A stretch of DNA of 64,000 nt from Tupaia tana (GCA_026018925.1 JAKSZU010000016.1:80672059-80736058); one strand, 5' to 3'. Counted from the first letter of the stretch, positions 32,330-43,640 are shown. Notes: generated from the sequence alone by a model not told the origin. Made by a program: numbers and translations.

Positions 32330-32548
32330 GAAACATTATCCAAGAAAGAGAGTTCCTGGAAGTCTTGATGGTTCTTTAGATGGCTATTGTATTAGAAGAA
32401 ATCTCAGCTGCAGGGTGTGTTTCCCCCCATCACCAATAATAAATTTGAGCAAAATGTAAACTTCTGAATTTGGAGTCATGCTTTTCTCTGCACATGCCTT
32501 ACTATCTGTACTTTTCATGCTACTGATTATTAGCAAACGGCCTCTCGA
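32330..32548. other. Unique sequence
   Basis: Short interval between the L2 end and the next SINE. Nothing recognisable. Confidence 0.4.
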
Positions 32549-32562
32549 CGTGTTGAAATTTC

Positions 32563-32740
32563 TTTTCTTTTTTTTTTTTAAATGCTGGGTCTTTAAATTT
32601 AATTTTATTTATTCATTTATTTTAATTGTTAACCAGAAACAGAGAGAGAGAGAAAGTGGGAACGCAAGCCACCAGGCCCAGGGCTCAAACCGTGGTCAAC
32701 CATGTGGGAGCACCTTAACCACCACGCCACCTGCTGGTCC
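32563..32740 (-). repeat. CYN-like SINE, short form
   Basis: The tail (T-rich), then AACCAGAAACAGAGAGAGAG, AAAGTGGGAACGCAAGCCAC, CAGGGCTCAAACCGTGGTC, CCACCTGCTGGTCCC. The middle block is absent. The flanks CGTGTTGAAATTTC (32549-32562) and CGTGTTGTAATTTC (32741-32754) form a 14-bp duplication with one difference. Confidence 0.92.
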
Positions 32741-32754
32741 CGTGTTGTAATTTC

Positions 32755-33359
32755 TAAAGATAGAGGAAAAGGCTGTACTCCCAATAAAATGTACACATTT
32801 CTCATAGTTCCCTCCCAATTGTTTAACAACAAAACAAAATGTCATGACATGACCCTTTTCCCTGACTAATTTTAGTTTAAAACAAGGTGGTGCATGGGAT
32901 ATCTTCATCCGACGCTGCTGCACGCTTGACTAAAGAAGGCACACCTCACCAGGAGCTCAGTATTCCACGTAAGGTCTATCACGTCTCTCAGAAAGGACAT
33001 TCAAATGTCAGATGAAATGATTTACACTGCATGTCAATAAAAAGTACTCCAAGGTTCACCAAGTCAATAAAGCTTATTAGAACAATCGTAGGGCTGAGTA
33101 TCAATATACCCTGATGAGGACCTCTAAAGTCAGACACTATCTCAAGGCGAGTGGCATTAAATAGACCATTCTGGAGGGAGAAATAAAATTAAAAGCTTCC
33201 ATCATTTTGAGAGTTCATGTTAACTGAATCACACATAAGAAGCTGGAGAAATTGCTGTTTATACCCCCATAGTTAAAGCCTTCTGGGCATTCATTCTTTA
33301 AGCTCCCATAGACTGAAAATCCCTGATAGGACAAGTGCTGCATCAGTCCTATCACACTT
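32755..33359. other. Unique sequence
   Basis: No gene or repeat recognised. AT-rich, with ATTAAAAGCTTCC and similar words. Confidence 0.4.
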
Positions 33360-33910
33360 ACTCCATTTTATTTAACAAATGACTTAAGTAGTACCTTCTA
33401 TGTACATTCTCCTAAACCTTTACCAACACTAGTTGTTTTTATTTTGTTTTATTTTTTTAGAGATTTTTTTCTTGCTATAGGGTGTATGAATTTGCTGGAG
33501 AGACACAAAGAGAAAAACAGAGAAACAGAAAGCAAGAAATCACCCCCGGGGGGCTGGCCATACCGCAATCCCTTCTTCTCCATTCTCCTCTTGGGATCTT
33601 GGGCATGCATGCACATGTGTCTGGCATGGGTTTTAAGCTGCTGGATCCAGGACTTGAACTCAATTATGTGGGAGGCCAGCAATGTAACCATTACACCATC
33701 TGCAGGTCCCACACTGACTGTTTTAATCCTCATCACAACCTTATGGAATGGTGTAATATTATCACCATTTTGCAGACAAGGAAACTGAGGCTCAGAGAAG
33801 TGAAATAGAACGGCCAAGGTCACCCAGCACTGAGCAGCACAGCGTCCATGCAAAGCCAGGCAAACCGACTCTGGAGGAGCAATCCCTACCCACTGCGCAC
33901 TGTCTTCTGC
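33360..33910 (-). repeat. MIR split by a CYN-like SINE
   Basis: Antisense MIR pieces lie on each side of the SINE: TTTAACAAATGACTTAAGTAG on the left and CATTTTGCAGACAAGGAAAC, TGAGGCTCAGAGAAGTG, GGCCAAGGTCACCCAGCAC on the right. The pieces are collinear. Confidence 0.75.
33440..33710 (-). repeat. CYN-like SINE inserted in a MIR
   Basis: Reverse copy with CTTGCTATAGGGTGTATGAA, CTTCTCCATTCTCCTCTTGG, CATGCATGCACATGTGTCTG and ACACCATCTGCAGGTCCC. The flanks ACACTAGTTGTTTT (33426-33439) and ACACTGACTGTTTT (33711-33724) agree at 11 of 14 bases. Confidence 0.85.
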
Positions 33911-34021
33911 AGGTTACTCTATCTCTCAGGAAACTCTTCACACAAATTTGGTCTACTCAGTATTTCTAAAATAATAATAAGAAGTATTATTACTATTTAA
34001 AATAATTATTTCATTTCATTA

Positions 34022-34202
34022 ATTTATTTATTTTAATTTGACCAGAGAAGGACAGAGTGTGGGAGGGGGGGGGAGGGAGATGGAAGGAGGGAGGGAGGGA
34101 GGGAGAGAGAGAGAGAGAGAAAGCCTCCAGGTCCAGGACTCAAACTGCGATTGGTTATATGGGAGTCCAGTGCCCTTAACCACCATGCCACCTGCTGGCC
34201 CC
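34022..34202 (-). repeat. CYN-like SINE, short form, GA-expanded
   Basis: AATTTGACCAGAGAAGGACAG, a G/GA-rich expansion (GGGAGGGGGGGGGAGG and a GA run), GAAAGCCTCCAGGTCCAGGA, then CACCATGCCACCTGCTGGCC. The middle block is missing. Confidence 0.85.
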
Positions 34203-34460
34203 TATTATTATTATTTTTCAGTTTTGCTATCAGGCATATGCACTTGCAAGAGAGAGATAGAGAGAAAAAGGAAAAATGAGAAATCACCCCATGGGGAGAT
34301 GGCCATGCCACAATCCCTTCTCTGTTCTCTTGGGATTTGGGACACATACACACACAAGCACATCCAGCATAATTTTCAATCCTCCAGATCCAGAACTCAA
34401 ACCACGAAGTCAGCCACATGGGATCCAGCCTCCTCAACATCCATGCCACCTGCTGGCCCG
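34203..34460 (-). repeat. CYN-like SINE, full form, abutting a short form
   Basis: It follows the previous copy directly. TTCAGTTTTGCTATCAGGCA, GATGGCCATGCCACAATCCC, AATCCTCCAGATCCAGAACT and CCATGCCACCTGCTGGCCC are in order. The two reverse-orientation units lie tail to head, either two insertions or a dimer. Confidence 0.85.
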
Positions 34461-34689
34461 AAAGTTAATATTATATTTAGTTGCCAACATATCAAAATGA
34501 GAAGGCTTCACACAAAAGCTGGATTTCAGAGTTCTTTAAAAAAATCAGAATGTCTGGCCACCCTGGGCTTGCCTTTTCATACAGTCAGGGTAGGACCAAG
34601 AAGAGGCTTCAGCAGGCACAAGGCCATCTCACTCTTTTGAGACACTCGCCTGGTCCCTGGGCATCTGAGTTTCAGACTCCGGCTTGGCT

Positions 34690-34800
34690 GTTGTGCTGAT
34701 GAAGATGCTGCACCTGAGAGGTTAAGGAACTTGGCCAGGGCCCCAGAGCTGGTGAATAGCAGAGGCTGGATTTGAACTTGGCAGGATCCCAGTGGAAAAG
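34690..34800 (-). repeat. MIR fragment
   Basis: CTGAGAGGTTAAGGAACTTG, GCCAGGGCCCCAGAGCTGG and GAGGCTGGATTTGAACTTGG match the conserved antisense core. Confidence 0.75.
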
Positions 34801-36035
34801 ACCTGGCATATTCAAATTGAGGCAATCCAAGGCAATATCCATGTACTTAAAAAGCACTAGTGACAAAGGTGTAGCAGGTGTGGAGCAAATAAAACCATCA
34901 CTATCCCTAGATCTCAAGAAGAGGAAGTTGTAACCAGAATCCAGAAGGGGAGAATGGGTCAGAGCAGGTGCTCTGAGAGGAGGGAGAGTGACCTTCAGGG
35001 GAAGAGCACAGGAAATGTCTCAGGGAGGGAGCCAAGGGAACAAACACCCTGACCTCATTCTTCTCCTTCGCCACACTTCTTGCCAGCACACCCCCCCACC
35101 TTCCCACTCGGCAAGTCCAGATGGCAGCCAGAGGACTCAGGACCTCACTGGTGAAGGGCAGGAGAGGATGGGAGGGTGGCGGGAACACACAGCAGGCAGT
35201 GCAGAACACGCCCAACACACAACTCCACTTGGACTCCAAAACCAGGCTTCCTCCCCTGTACTTGTGCTAATTCATTCAATCAGTTCACTATTCGAGCAAT
35301 ATTAAAGATAATAGCAAACATAATCATGGTGCTTATGATACGCCAGTCACTGTTCTAAGAACTTTGCATAGAGCAGCTCATTTTTCCAAGCACTTACCAG
35401 GTGGCTAGAACTGTCCTCTCAGGCAATATGGAAGGGCAGGGGAATAGAGTGTGGTAGAGATCTCAGAGACCCTTTTCCCACAGACCTAGGGCAGACCCGA
35501 TCACAGCTCAGCCTGGATCCACCTGCATTCAAAACCATGACCAAAGAAGACTTCCTGTTTAAACAATTGGAGCTCAAATGGGTTGAAATTACAAAACTGT
35601 GTTTCAGGCTGTCTGTGAGCCCTAACTGTTCCCCTCCAGATAGTTCGTCCTCTGCTTCTCCACGTCACATGTCCCTTGTCCCATGTCTGTTCCCCATGAA
35701 CACTCTCTTCATTCTTGATACCTGACTAGCCTTTAATCTAGACTTTGAGCAGAGGTCAGATGGAAGCTGCGAACGCCTTAAGAGCTGTCGGTTCTTCAGA
35801 GACTTAAATGGGAAATTCCTAACACCACGGTAGATACAGAGGCAAGGAACTGGGGAGGCGAGGCAGGGGCTGGGTGGGACTTGGGCGGTTCTGAGCCTCT
35901 GTAGCCAGTTCATGTGCATAGTGCATCGTTTCCCAAACTTCAGTCATTCACGTGCTGTGCTCATGACTGTCCCCATATGTGAATACCAGCTGCACTATTA
36001 TATACTTGATATTTTTTCTTGAAATTGGAATATGT
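34801..36035. other. Unique sequence, weak MIR trace
   Basis: No gene is seen. 35280-35420 has a weak antisense MIR order (CCAGTCACTGTTCTAAGAAC, TTTGCATAGAGCAGCTCATT). Confidence 0.4.
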
Positions 36036-36273
36036 GGGACTGGAAGGTGGTGTGGTGGTTACGGCACTAGATCCCCACATGGCCAAGCATGGTTCAAGTC
36101 CCAAACCCAGCAGCTTGAAAATCACTCTGGGCACTTGTGTGTGTGTGCCCAAAATCCCAGGATGAAAATGGAGGAGGAGGCATTGTAGCATGGCCACCTC
36201 CCTCGGGGCTGATTTCTCTCAGTCTCTCTCTGGTGAGTGCACATGCCCTATGGCAAAAACTGAAAGAAAAAAA
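36036..36273 (+). repeat. CYN-like SINE, full form, older
   Basis: GGGACTGGAAGGTGGTGTGG head, CAAGTCCCAAACCCAGCAGC, TTGAAAATCACTCTGGGC, ATGAAAATGGAGGAGGAGGC, TGGTGAGTGCACATGCCCTA and an A tail. Confidence 0.85.
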
Positions 36274-36430
36274 TGGAAAGTGCTTTATTTAAATTAATAT
36301 ATTTTAAAATGCAAACATCCCCATCCTAAGTTAGAGGATAACATGGTTTCAATATAATTTAAGCAAATATACAACTACAGAAATCAGTCATCTTGTCTGT
36401 GCGGTATCTAAAACCCATTTGTATAATTTT

Positions 36431-36669
36431 CTTTTTTAAGATTTTTGCCATAGAGTGCATGCACTTGCCAGAGAAAAGGAAAGTAATAAATTACCCCTAG
36501 GGTGAGGGTTAGCCTTGCTGCAATCCCTTATCTTCCATTCTCCTCTCAGGATTTTGGGCATGCATACACATGTACCCAAACGTAATTTTCAAGCCACCAG
36601 GTCCAGGACTCAAACAATAGCAGGCCACGTGGGAATCCAGCACTTTAACTCCCATGCCACCTGTTGGCC
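36431..36669 (-). repeat. CYN-like SINE, full form, older
   Basis: TTTTTGCCATAGAGTGCATG, ATCTTCCATTCTCCTCTCAG, TTTTCAAGCCACCAGGTCCA and CCATGCCACCTGTTGGCCC in reverse order. Confidence 0.85.
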
Positions 36670-36689
36670 CTTTTGTATTCTTAGACAAA

Positions 36690-36840
36690 CATATCTCGGG
36701 AAATGTCAGACAAAACTGGGTTCAAGCCCTAGGGGCCGGTCAGAAGGCTTTGCCTTGTTCAACTATGCTAAGGACTAAATAAAGTAATGCATACAAAGGA
36801 CTCACCACTGTGCCTGTGGCAGGCACTGAGAAAGCGTTAC
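36690..36840 (+). repeat. MIR fragment
   Basis: AAAACTGGGTTCAAGCCCTA, then a diverged middle and CACTGTGCCTGTGGCAGGCA agree loosely with the sense MIR order. Confidence 0.5.
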
Positions 36841-36939
36841 CTTTGACCTCTCAGAGCTCCACAAACCCCACCATTGAACATTCCCTAGATCTCTAGACCT
36901 TGGCATCTACATACCAATAATTCTTGCTTAAATCCTAAG

Positions 36940-37195
36940 AGCAGGACCAGCAGATGGCCTGGTGGTTAAGGCACTGGGTTCTCATATGGATAACCACAGT
37001 TCAAGTCCTGGACCCAGAGGCTTGAAAATCATGCTGGGCACATGTGCGTGTGTACCCAAATATCCCAGAAGGAGATTGGAGGAAAAGGGATTATGTCATG
37101 GCCTTCCCCCTGGGAGGATAACTTCTCACTTTCCCTCTCTGTCTCTATTTGGTGAGCATACACTCCCTTAGGCAAAAACCAAAAAAGAAAAAGAA
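36940..37195 (+). repeat. CYN-like SINE with 10-bp duplication
   Basis: AGCAGGACCAGCAGATGGCC head, GTTCAAGTCCTGGACCCAGA, AGATTGGAGGAAAAGGGATT, TGGTGAGCATACACTCCCTT and an A/AAAAG tail. AAATCCTAAG at 36930-36939 and 37196-37205 is the perfect duplication. Confidence 0.9.
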
Positions 37196-37205
37196 AAATC
37201 CTAAG

Positions 37206-38860
37206 GGTACAGTGACAACCTAGAGGAAAACTACTTCATTGGAAATTCTCAGAACACTCTGGGACCCACCGGAGCTGGAGAGCCTCAGACTTCCCTTCCA
37301 CATGGCAGAGTGTGGGGTTCATCTAATGTGAAAGATGGCTGTCAAGGCCACATATTGCTGTCCTGGTTCATAGGAACCTACCTGTGATTGCTAAGAAGAG
37401 GGACAGAGGCTAGGAGATTTCAACTGGCATTGAAATATTTGTTTATAGATCCATCTACCCATCCAGTTACCCATCCATCCATGCATCTACCCACTCACCC
37501 ACCATCCATCTGGCATCCATCCATCTATTCCCATACACATTCATTCAGAAAACAGTTAATTATCTATTTCCAGGCACTGTTCTAGGGGCTGGCTACACAG
37601 CAGTGAGCAGAATAAAACAAATGTAGTTCTTATCTCACTGTCTTTATGAGAAAGAGAGGCATAAGACAGGCATGCATGGGGTCCAGTTTTTATAATCCCC
37701 AGATTTGCTCAGCTCCATCCATCCCTGAGACTTGGCCCTTCAGAGGGAATTCTGGCTATCACCATTGTGCCTCATGCCCCAGCATCCATCATCCAGATGT
37801 TCCTGTCTCCCCCTTGTGAGGGCTGGGCTCCAGCATGACCAAGGTCATGCCTGCTGTGACTTTATGACCCATGTTCAATCTAGCTGCATTCATTCAGGCC
37901 GTGGATCCTTCTACTGCGTTCAGGGTCAGAAGTAATACCATGGGGCACAGGATCTGGCTTCCTCAGGCAGTGCCTTTAGAGGCCAGGAAATACACCAGGT
38001 AAATGTAGGTGAGTTAATTTTCTCATAGAATTAATTAAACCAATGAAGTAACAGGAGATGAGAAAACATTGGCAAACACATGTTTCTCCCTCCCAATAAT
38101 CTGTTTAAGGGTGCAGGGGTCCCCCACAGCCTGCCTGGAAGATATTCCACATAAGAAACCAACTCGCTGTTGTTCTGGCAAAGCTATGGTCAGCTTAGTG
38201 GCGCCATCTTGAAAGTGATTGCCTTCTCTTGCCTCATTTCCCCTCTTGCTGCTCTGGTATTACACTTCTTTGTAAAGCCTCATCACGTAGACCTTGTCCC
38301 AGGATCTGTTTTTAAGGAAATTTAAAGTCGATTACACCAATAAGTCAATATTTACAAGCAGCTATAAGAGCCTTCACTGGAGGGAAAGTTCAACCTTGTC
38401 CAAAGCATTAGGTAAGGCTTCACTTGCAGAATGGATGTTTGAATTGAGATAAAGGAAGAGTCAAAGTAAATTAATTTGGGGGAAAGGCATGGAGGAGTGT
38501 TCTGGACAGTTAGAAAAGTAAGTTCAAACAAGGTCGAAGGGTGAAGTTGAGTAAGTAATGGAAGGACAGTGTTGGCAAGAGGCTAGACATAACCTCTGAG
38601 GAGTGAAGACAAAGAGACCCATTCAGAATGGTGCCATGAACTAATGAATCACTAATGATGCCTGAGCCTCCTTCACTAAAGAGCTCTGCCATGGTCTTTG
38701 AACAGAGGTCCAAGGCAGCCTAAGGTTAACACAGAGTTCAGATGATTCGGGATAAGTAGCTCCCATAACCCTTTGCTCACATAAGCTTTTTGAACTGGGA
38801 AATACAGATAAGCCAATGTGTTCCATGGAGAGATGTTTCATAGATCACCAAAAAAGAGAA
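37206..38860. other. Unique sequence with (CATC)n; no young repeats
   Basis: A (CATC)n-type tract with interruptions lies at 37447-37530. 37540-37660 resembles an ancient repeat (CAGGCACTGTTCTAGGGGC wording). The rest is non-repetitive. A YY1-like motif is listed separately. Confidence 0.4.
38201..38211 (-). promoter_or_regulatory. YY1-like motif
   Basis: GCGCCATCTTG on the plus strand is CAAGATGGCGC on the minus strand, the YY1 consensus core AAGATGGC with a good flank. No CpG island surrounds it. Motif match only. Confidence 0.4.
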
Positions 38861-38930
38861 AAGAAAAGGAAAGGAAAGGAAAGGAAAGGAAAGGAAAGGA
38901 AAGGAAAGGAAAGAAAAGAAAGAAGAAAAA
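38861..38930. repeat. (GGAAA)n simple repeat
   Basis: A purine tract of repeated AAAGG units, followed by AAAGAAAAGAAAG. An overlapping open frame encodes a Lys/Glu/Gly repeat and is not a gene. Confidence 0.95.
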
Positions 38931-38998
38931 TCCAGATGAACTCAAGGGGATACCAGTTAGAATTAGTGAAAAGTCTGATTGTAGTATGGTATATGAAT

Positions 38999-39330
38999 TT
39001 GTATGCAGGTTGAATATCCCTAGTCCAAAATCCAAAACGCTCTAAGTTCCAGAACTTTCAAGTGTCAACATGATGCCACAAGTAGAAAATTCCACATCTG
39101 ACCTCACATGATGGGTAGTCAAAATGCTACAGTACAAAAACGTTTAAAAGTACCTGCAGGCTATGTGTATGAGGTGTATATAAAACACAGGTCAATTTTA
39201 TGTTTAGACTTGGGTCCTATTCCCAAGACAGCTCACTATGTTTACGGAAATATTTCGAAATCTGAAAATATCTAAAATCCAAAACATTTCTGGTGCCAAG
39301 CACTTCAGATAAGAGACACTCAGTCTATAC
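38999..39330 (+). mobile_element. Tigger-type (MER44-like) DNA transposon
   Basis: Start TGCAGGTTGAATATCCC, then CCAAAATCCAAAACGCTC, GAGGTGTATATAAAACACAG, CTTGGGTCCTATTCCCAAG, and the far end GAAATCTGAAAATATC then AAGAGACACTCAGTCTAT, with diverged inverted ends. TA flanks both sides, as for Tc1/mariner-type elements. No transposase. The family name is from memory. Confidence 0.65.
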
Positions 39331-41339
39331 ATAGTAGCATTTAACTTGTGTGCCATGAAGACACCAACAGACTACAAGGAGTATATGAAAAATGCCATTG
39401 GCACATTAATTACCAACTAGCAGGTATTTGACGAAGTCCTCACATACTGTAAACAGAAAGGTCATGAGGATAGGAGGGCCACACCGTGCACTCAGGACAC
39501 AGGAGAGGTGCCACAGGGCTACTCCAACACGAGGACAGAAATACAGAGCATGAGGGAAGGGCTCTGTACCCTCCCCACAACCTTGTTTCAGTGCAAGCCC
39601 CTCAGCACTGATCTATTTACATGTTAGACATCCACACACCTTTCATCCAGATTCCATCGCCTTGCTGAAAAGATACCTGCCCTATATATTTTCTGAAGCT
39701 TCTTCCAGCTCTAAACACTCAAGATGCAAGTTTGCCCATTTAAGTTCCCTCCCAATATAGATTTACAGTATTGATTATTTGCCTTTGACAATTCTCCACT
39801 TTCTTCCTTTGTTCTAAACAATGCAAATGTAAATGTCAGTGTAGTCGGCTTCAATTTCCCCAAAATTTAACGAATTGCAATAGGTCTGACTGTTGAGCAT
39901 GTTAGAGACCTTCGAAGAGGTCTAAGTTACTCCAGAGAAAAGTATGATGCGGAAACATCAAAAGAATCCCATATGCTCGTGAATTTTTCTCAGAGCCAAA
40001 CAAAAGACACTGGATTGAGAATTTGCCTTCTCTACAGGGACTCGATGAGGTTAGAGACCGAAACCCAAATGCCTTGGCCTGTGGGGGCACAGACACTGCC
40101 AGGGAGAAACGGATGAAGCGCCAGATGAAGGACACAGCACCCCCTGCTGCTGTGAGAACAGAAGCCCAATGCTGTCCAATGTCCGTGTTTATCAAGAAAA
40201 GTCAGAATGCAGATTTTATATAAAATGTTCTCACAATTTAAAAATTAGCAAATGATTCTTAGTAAGCCAAAATGAAAAAAAACAAAACTAAGCTAAATTT
40301 ATGGACAACAGAAAACTACATGAGAACCAAGCAAGCAGATTTACACACTGCATCTGATGCTCTGGTAGACCGACTTAGAAAAGGCAGACTTTGTGGGGAG
40401 GACCCTGACTTTGCTCGTAGGTGAGTTGCCTTGAGGCAAATGTGAAAACCGTTTCTCTTCCATCTTTAAAACTGAAATCAATATTTTGTTTTCCTTGGAA
40501 TAATTAATTTATCATCTAGAACTCAGGGGTCATGACCTGAGTTCCCATTTGGTCTGGAAACTTGATAATTCTTCTAGGAGCTTGTGAAGCAGCAACTCAG
40601 AAGAAACATGTCAGATAAAGTCTGTGTGAGTTCTCCTGTCATACATCACATGAACTACACCTTCATATCCCAGAGCGGGCATTTGAGTAGGCCCCAAGTT
40701 TTCTTTTAACCATACTGCCAATTATATCAGGTGGCCACAAATCCATGGTACTCCCATGTACGCGTCTAAACCAAAGTACCTGGCCCTGGGAAGCAGAGTA
40801 GAACCCAATATTGCAAGCAGGCTTCCTGGTGGTGTGCTTTGTCTCCACACAGTCCAAACTCCACCATATGCTCTCTGCTCTGTGCCCCAGGCAAGAAGCT
40901 TCTCTAAACAGAGCACATCGATGAACTTCCTTCTCTCTGACTTCCTGGTAAGTCTGGCTACCACAGGTGTCAGCAGAGGTGAAGGCAGGGAGGTGAGGGA
41001 GGTCGAGATATTTGCCCTTGGACTCTCTCCCTGCAGGATAACAGGAAGCTGACTGTGCCCCTCAGTTAAATCCCACTGTCTCTCTATACCTGGAAGTCCC
41101 ATAACTGTTCCCTCTCTTTCCCCCTCAGGCCTTGAAATGGTAACTACCGCACTGTGTCTCCGAGGACAGGATTATCTGCTGTTTTCCTATACCCTGTATG
41201 TGCTTCTGTCTGTGATCTTATTCCAAATTACCCATTACGAGTGTGCTACCATTTTTCTGCTGGAACCTTGACTGATATCCACACCAAAATGATCAGTGCT
41301 CATTAAAAGGGAAAACGTAAATCACCCTTTCACCTCCCT
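39331..41339. other. SINE-free unique sequence
   Basis: No recognised repeat or gene. A short 66-aa frame at 40023-40223 is preceded by TTGCCTTCTCTACAG, an acceptor-like sequence, but shows no known domain. It is listed in the findings. Confidence 0.4.
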
Positions 41340-41685
41340 GAAGCTCTCCGTTGACTACAAAGCCAAGTGAAGGGATTAGGAGAGAGGCCCTTTGGGAGGT
41401 GACGAGGTCATGAGAACGAAGCCTTATGAATGGGGTCAGTGTCCTTAGAATAAAGAGCCCCACAACTGAAAGAGAGAACAGATCCCTGTTCCCTGCCACC
41501 ACCTGAGGACAGAGCAAGAAGGTGCATCTGGGAGCCAAAGAGCAGCCCTCACCAAATGCCAGGTCTGCCATGGTCTTAGATTTCCAGCCTCCTGAACTGT
41601 AAGAAATGAATCTTTGTTTTGTTTGTAAGCTACCCAGTTTATGATATTTCGTTGTAACAGCCCAGAAGGCCAAAGACACATTCCT
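41340..41685 (+). mobile_element. MLT1-type solo LTR
   Basis: GGGAGGTGACGAGGTCATGA, ACCTGAGGACAGAGCAAGAA, TTAGATTTCCAGCCTCCTGA, GTAAGAAATGAATCTTTG, TTTATGATATTTCGTTGTAA: the diagnostic MLT1 order. No viral genes. Confidence 0.8.
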
Positions 41686-42039
41686 TCTAACAAAATGGTG
41701 AGACTGACCAGGCCCCCAAAGCACCATTGTAACAGCGCACAAATCAGTTTGATCTAAGAGTCCTAGAACTCTCCGTCCATGATGCGAGGACGGCCCACAA
41801 GCCTGAGCATAGTCTGTTTGTTATGAAGTGAAGAGTTGACTCGGAGCATCCAAAAGTACTGTCTGTTCTTGATATTTTAGTGACCTTCATGCTCAAGTTA
41901 AGGCCTCATGAGGAGTGACACACACAAAGACTCCCCCTCTCCCCCTCACATGCGTACGTCCCTATTTCATTTGGCACAATACTTATCCTTAAATAGATCT
42001 GACTTTTTTCTCTTTCATAAAAGCAGTTACCATCGTGTG

Positions 42040-42470
42040 CTTCTGCTAAGATTCTGAAATGCATGGAGGGCAATCTGTCTCAAGGTATCGAACACTGAAA
42101 ATATATGCTCCTCTTCCACACAGGAATTCCTTATTCAGACATGTATTACAAGACAATATGTGGGTTCATGCAACAATGTTGGGCAGTTTGCATGGAAAGA
42201 AAGAAACAATGTTAATGCCTTCCCATAGAAGACTGTTTAAATAAAGTATGGAATATTGTGCAAGCAATAAAAATCATGGTGTAAAGAATATTTAATGACG
42301 TGGAAAGATGTTTTTAACACATTGTTAAAATTTCAAAGTAGGCTGCAGTGTTATCTGTGTATCTGTGATCCAGTTCCTATAAAGAAAAAAACATATATAG
42401 AAAATGATGTAATGTACAGAAATGTACTTGAACAGGACCAGGATATATTTGGAACTCTCTCATGTTCGAT
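42040..42470 (+). mobile_element. Old L1 3' UTR fragment
   Basis: AGACTGTTTAAATAAAGTATGG, then ATATTGTGCAAGCAATAAAA and GACGTGGAAAGATGTTTTTA match the conserved 3'-UTR order of L1M elements. Confidence 0.6.
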
Positions 42471-42750
42471 TGGTGATCACGGTAAAGGGATGAATCCTTT
42501 TCCATCCTCGCTGCCTTCACTGACAACCAGTAAATCCTCAGAGTCTGAACCTTTGGTTCTGAACCAATGGACGTCATTGAAGCTGTACAGGTCAATCTGT
42601 TCATGTTCTGGCAGGTATGCGGAAATCAATTCTTAGATATATTTCCATTTTGTGTTCCTATTATGTGCCTAACACTTTGTCATATAGTGTTGAATAAAAT
42701 AAAGTGTTGAATAAAACATAGCCCTGCCCACCTGAACTTCTGATCTAGAA

Positions 42751-42973
42751 CAGGGGCCAGCAAACTATTGCCTATGGGCACAATCCAGCCTGCCACCTGT
42801 TTTTGTAAATAAAGTTTTATTGAGACACACCCATGTCCTTTCATTGACATATTTTCTAAGGCTGTTTTCCCACTATAGGGCAGAATTGAGTAGCTGCAAC
42901 AGAGATCAGATGACCTATGGAGCTAAAAATACTTACTCGGTGACCTTGTATTGAAACAATCTGCCAAGCCCTG
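42751..42973 (+). mobile_element. hAT-Charlie-type MITE
   Basis: Ends CAGGGGCCAGCAAACTATTG and CTGCCAAGCCCTG are inverted repeats. The inside CTGTTTTTGTAAATAAAG and TTTTATTGAGACACACCC is a known non-autonomous hAT family whose exact name I do not recall. Flanking ATCTAGAA and GTATAGAA agree at 6 of 8. Confidence 0.75.
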
Positions 42974-42984
42974 GTATAGAAACT

Positions 42985-43090
42985 TGCTGCTCAAACTGCC
43001 GTACCTGGACCACCAGCATTAGTACCACATGGAGTAATCTAAACGTCTCAGGTGGCCCAAGACCTGATGAACTGGGATCTGCACGTGAGC
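42985..43090 (-). mobile_element. MER20-like fragment
   Basis: GCTCAAACTGCCGTACCTGG, ACCACCAGCATTAGTACCAC and AGACCTGATGAACTGGGATC match the MER20 reverse complement. Confidence 0.55.
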
Positions 43091-43329
43091 AGCACACCCA
43101 CTGCAGAGGGGGCAGCAGTGATGTGGAGGGTCAGGTGGGTTCCTGCAGCTCCATTCTCGCTCGGTATGACTGGAGTTTGCAGACATGATCTCTGAGTTAG
43201 ATTGCTCATGAGGTCCCTGGGGTGAATTTCCCATAAGCTCCAACGTCCCCGGCAGCACAGAGCCTCCAAGGAAGCAACCCAAGCTCTGAACCTCCCACCC
43301 GGCAAGGCCTGCTTCACTAAATAAGAATT

Positions 43330-43640
43330 AATTCGCATCATCTGCCCACACTTACCTGTCCTCTATTAATTACAAGCACAGCATTTAACTTAAACGAACC
43401 ATCCGGCCATATGAGTGGCAATATTCGCGCTATCAATTTTATGGCACTGCTCAGGAAAATGCAGCGATACATCATCCCACCCAAAATACAAAGGTCAAAT
43501 GATATTAATTAATGCAGCGACACAACTCACTGCAGCTAAATGGGTATTCTTGATTATGGCTCCTTGATTGAGAACTAATGCCTCATTAATCTTAAACATA
43601 CCAACCTGAGAACATCGGAGAAGTCAGATGGAATAATTGC
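43330..43640. other. Candidate conserved noncoding element
   Basis: Dense homeodomain-like sites (TTAATTACAAG, GATATTAATTAATGC, CATTAATC), a POU-like core and low repeat content. No open frame of note. It lies in a long SINE-poor zone. This is compositional evidence only. Confidence 0.35.
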
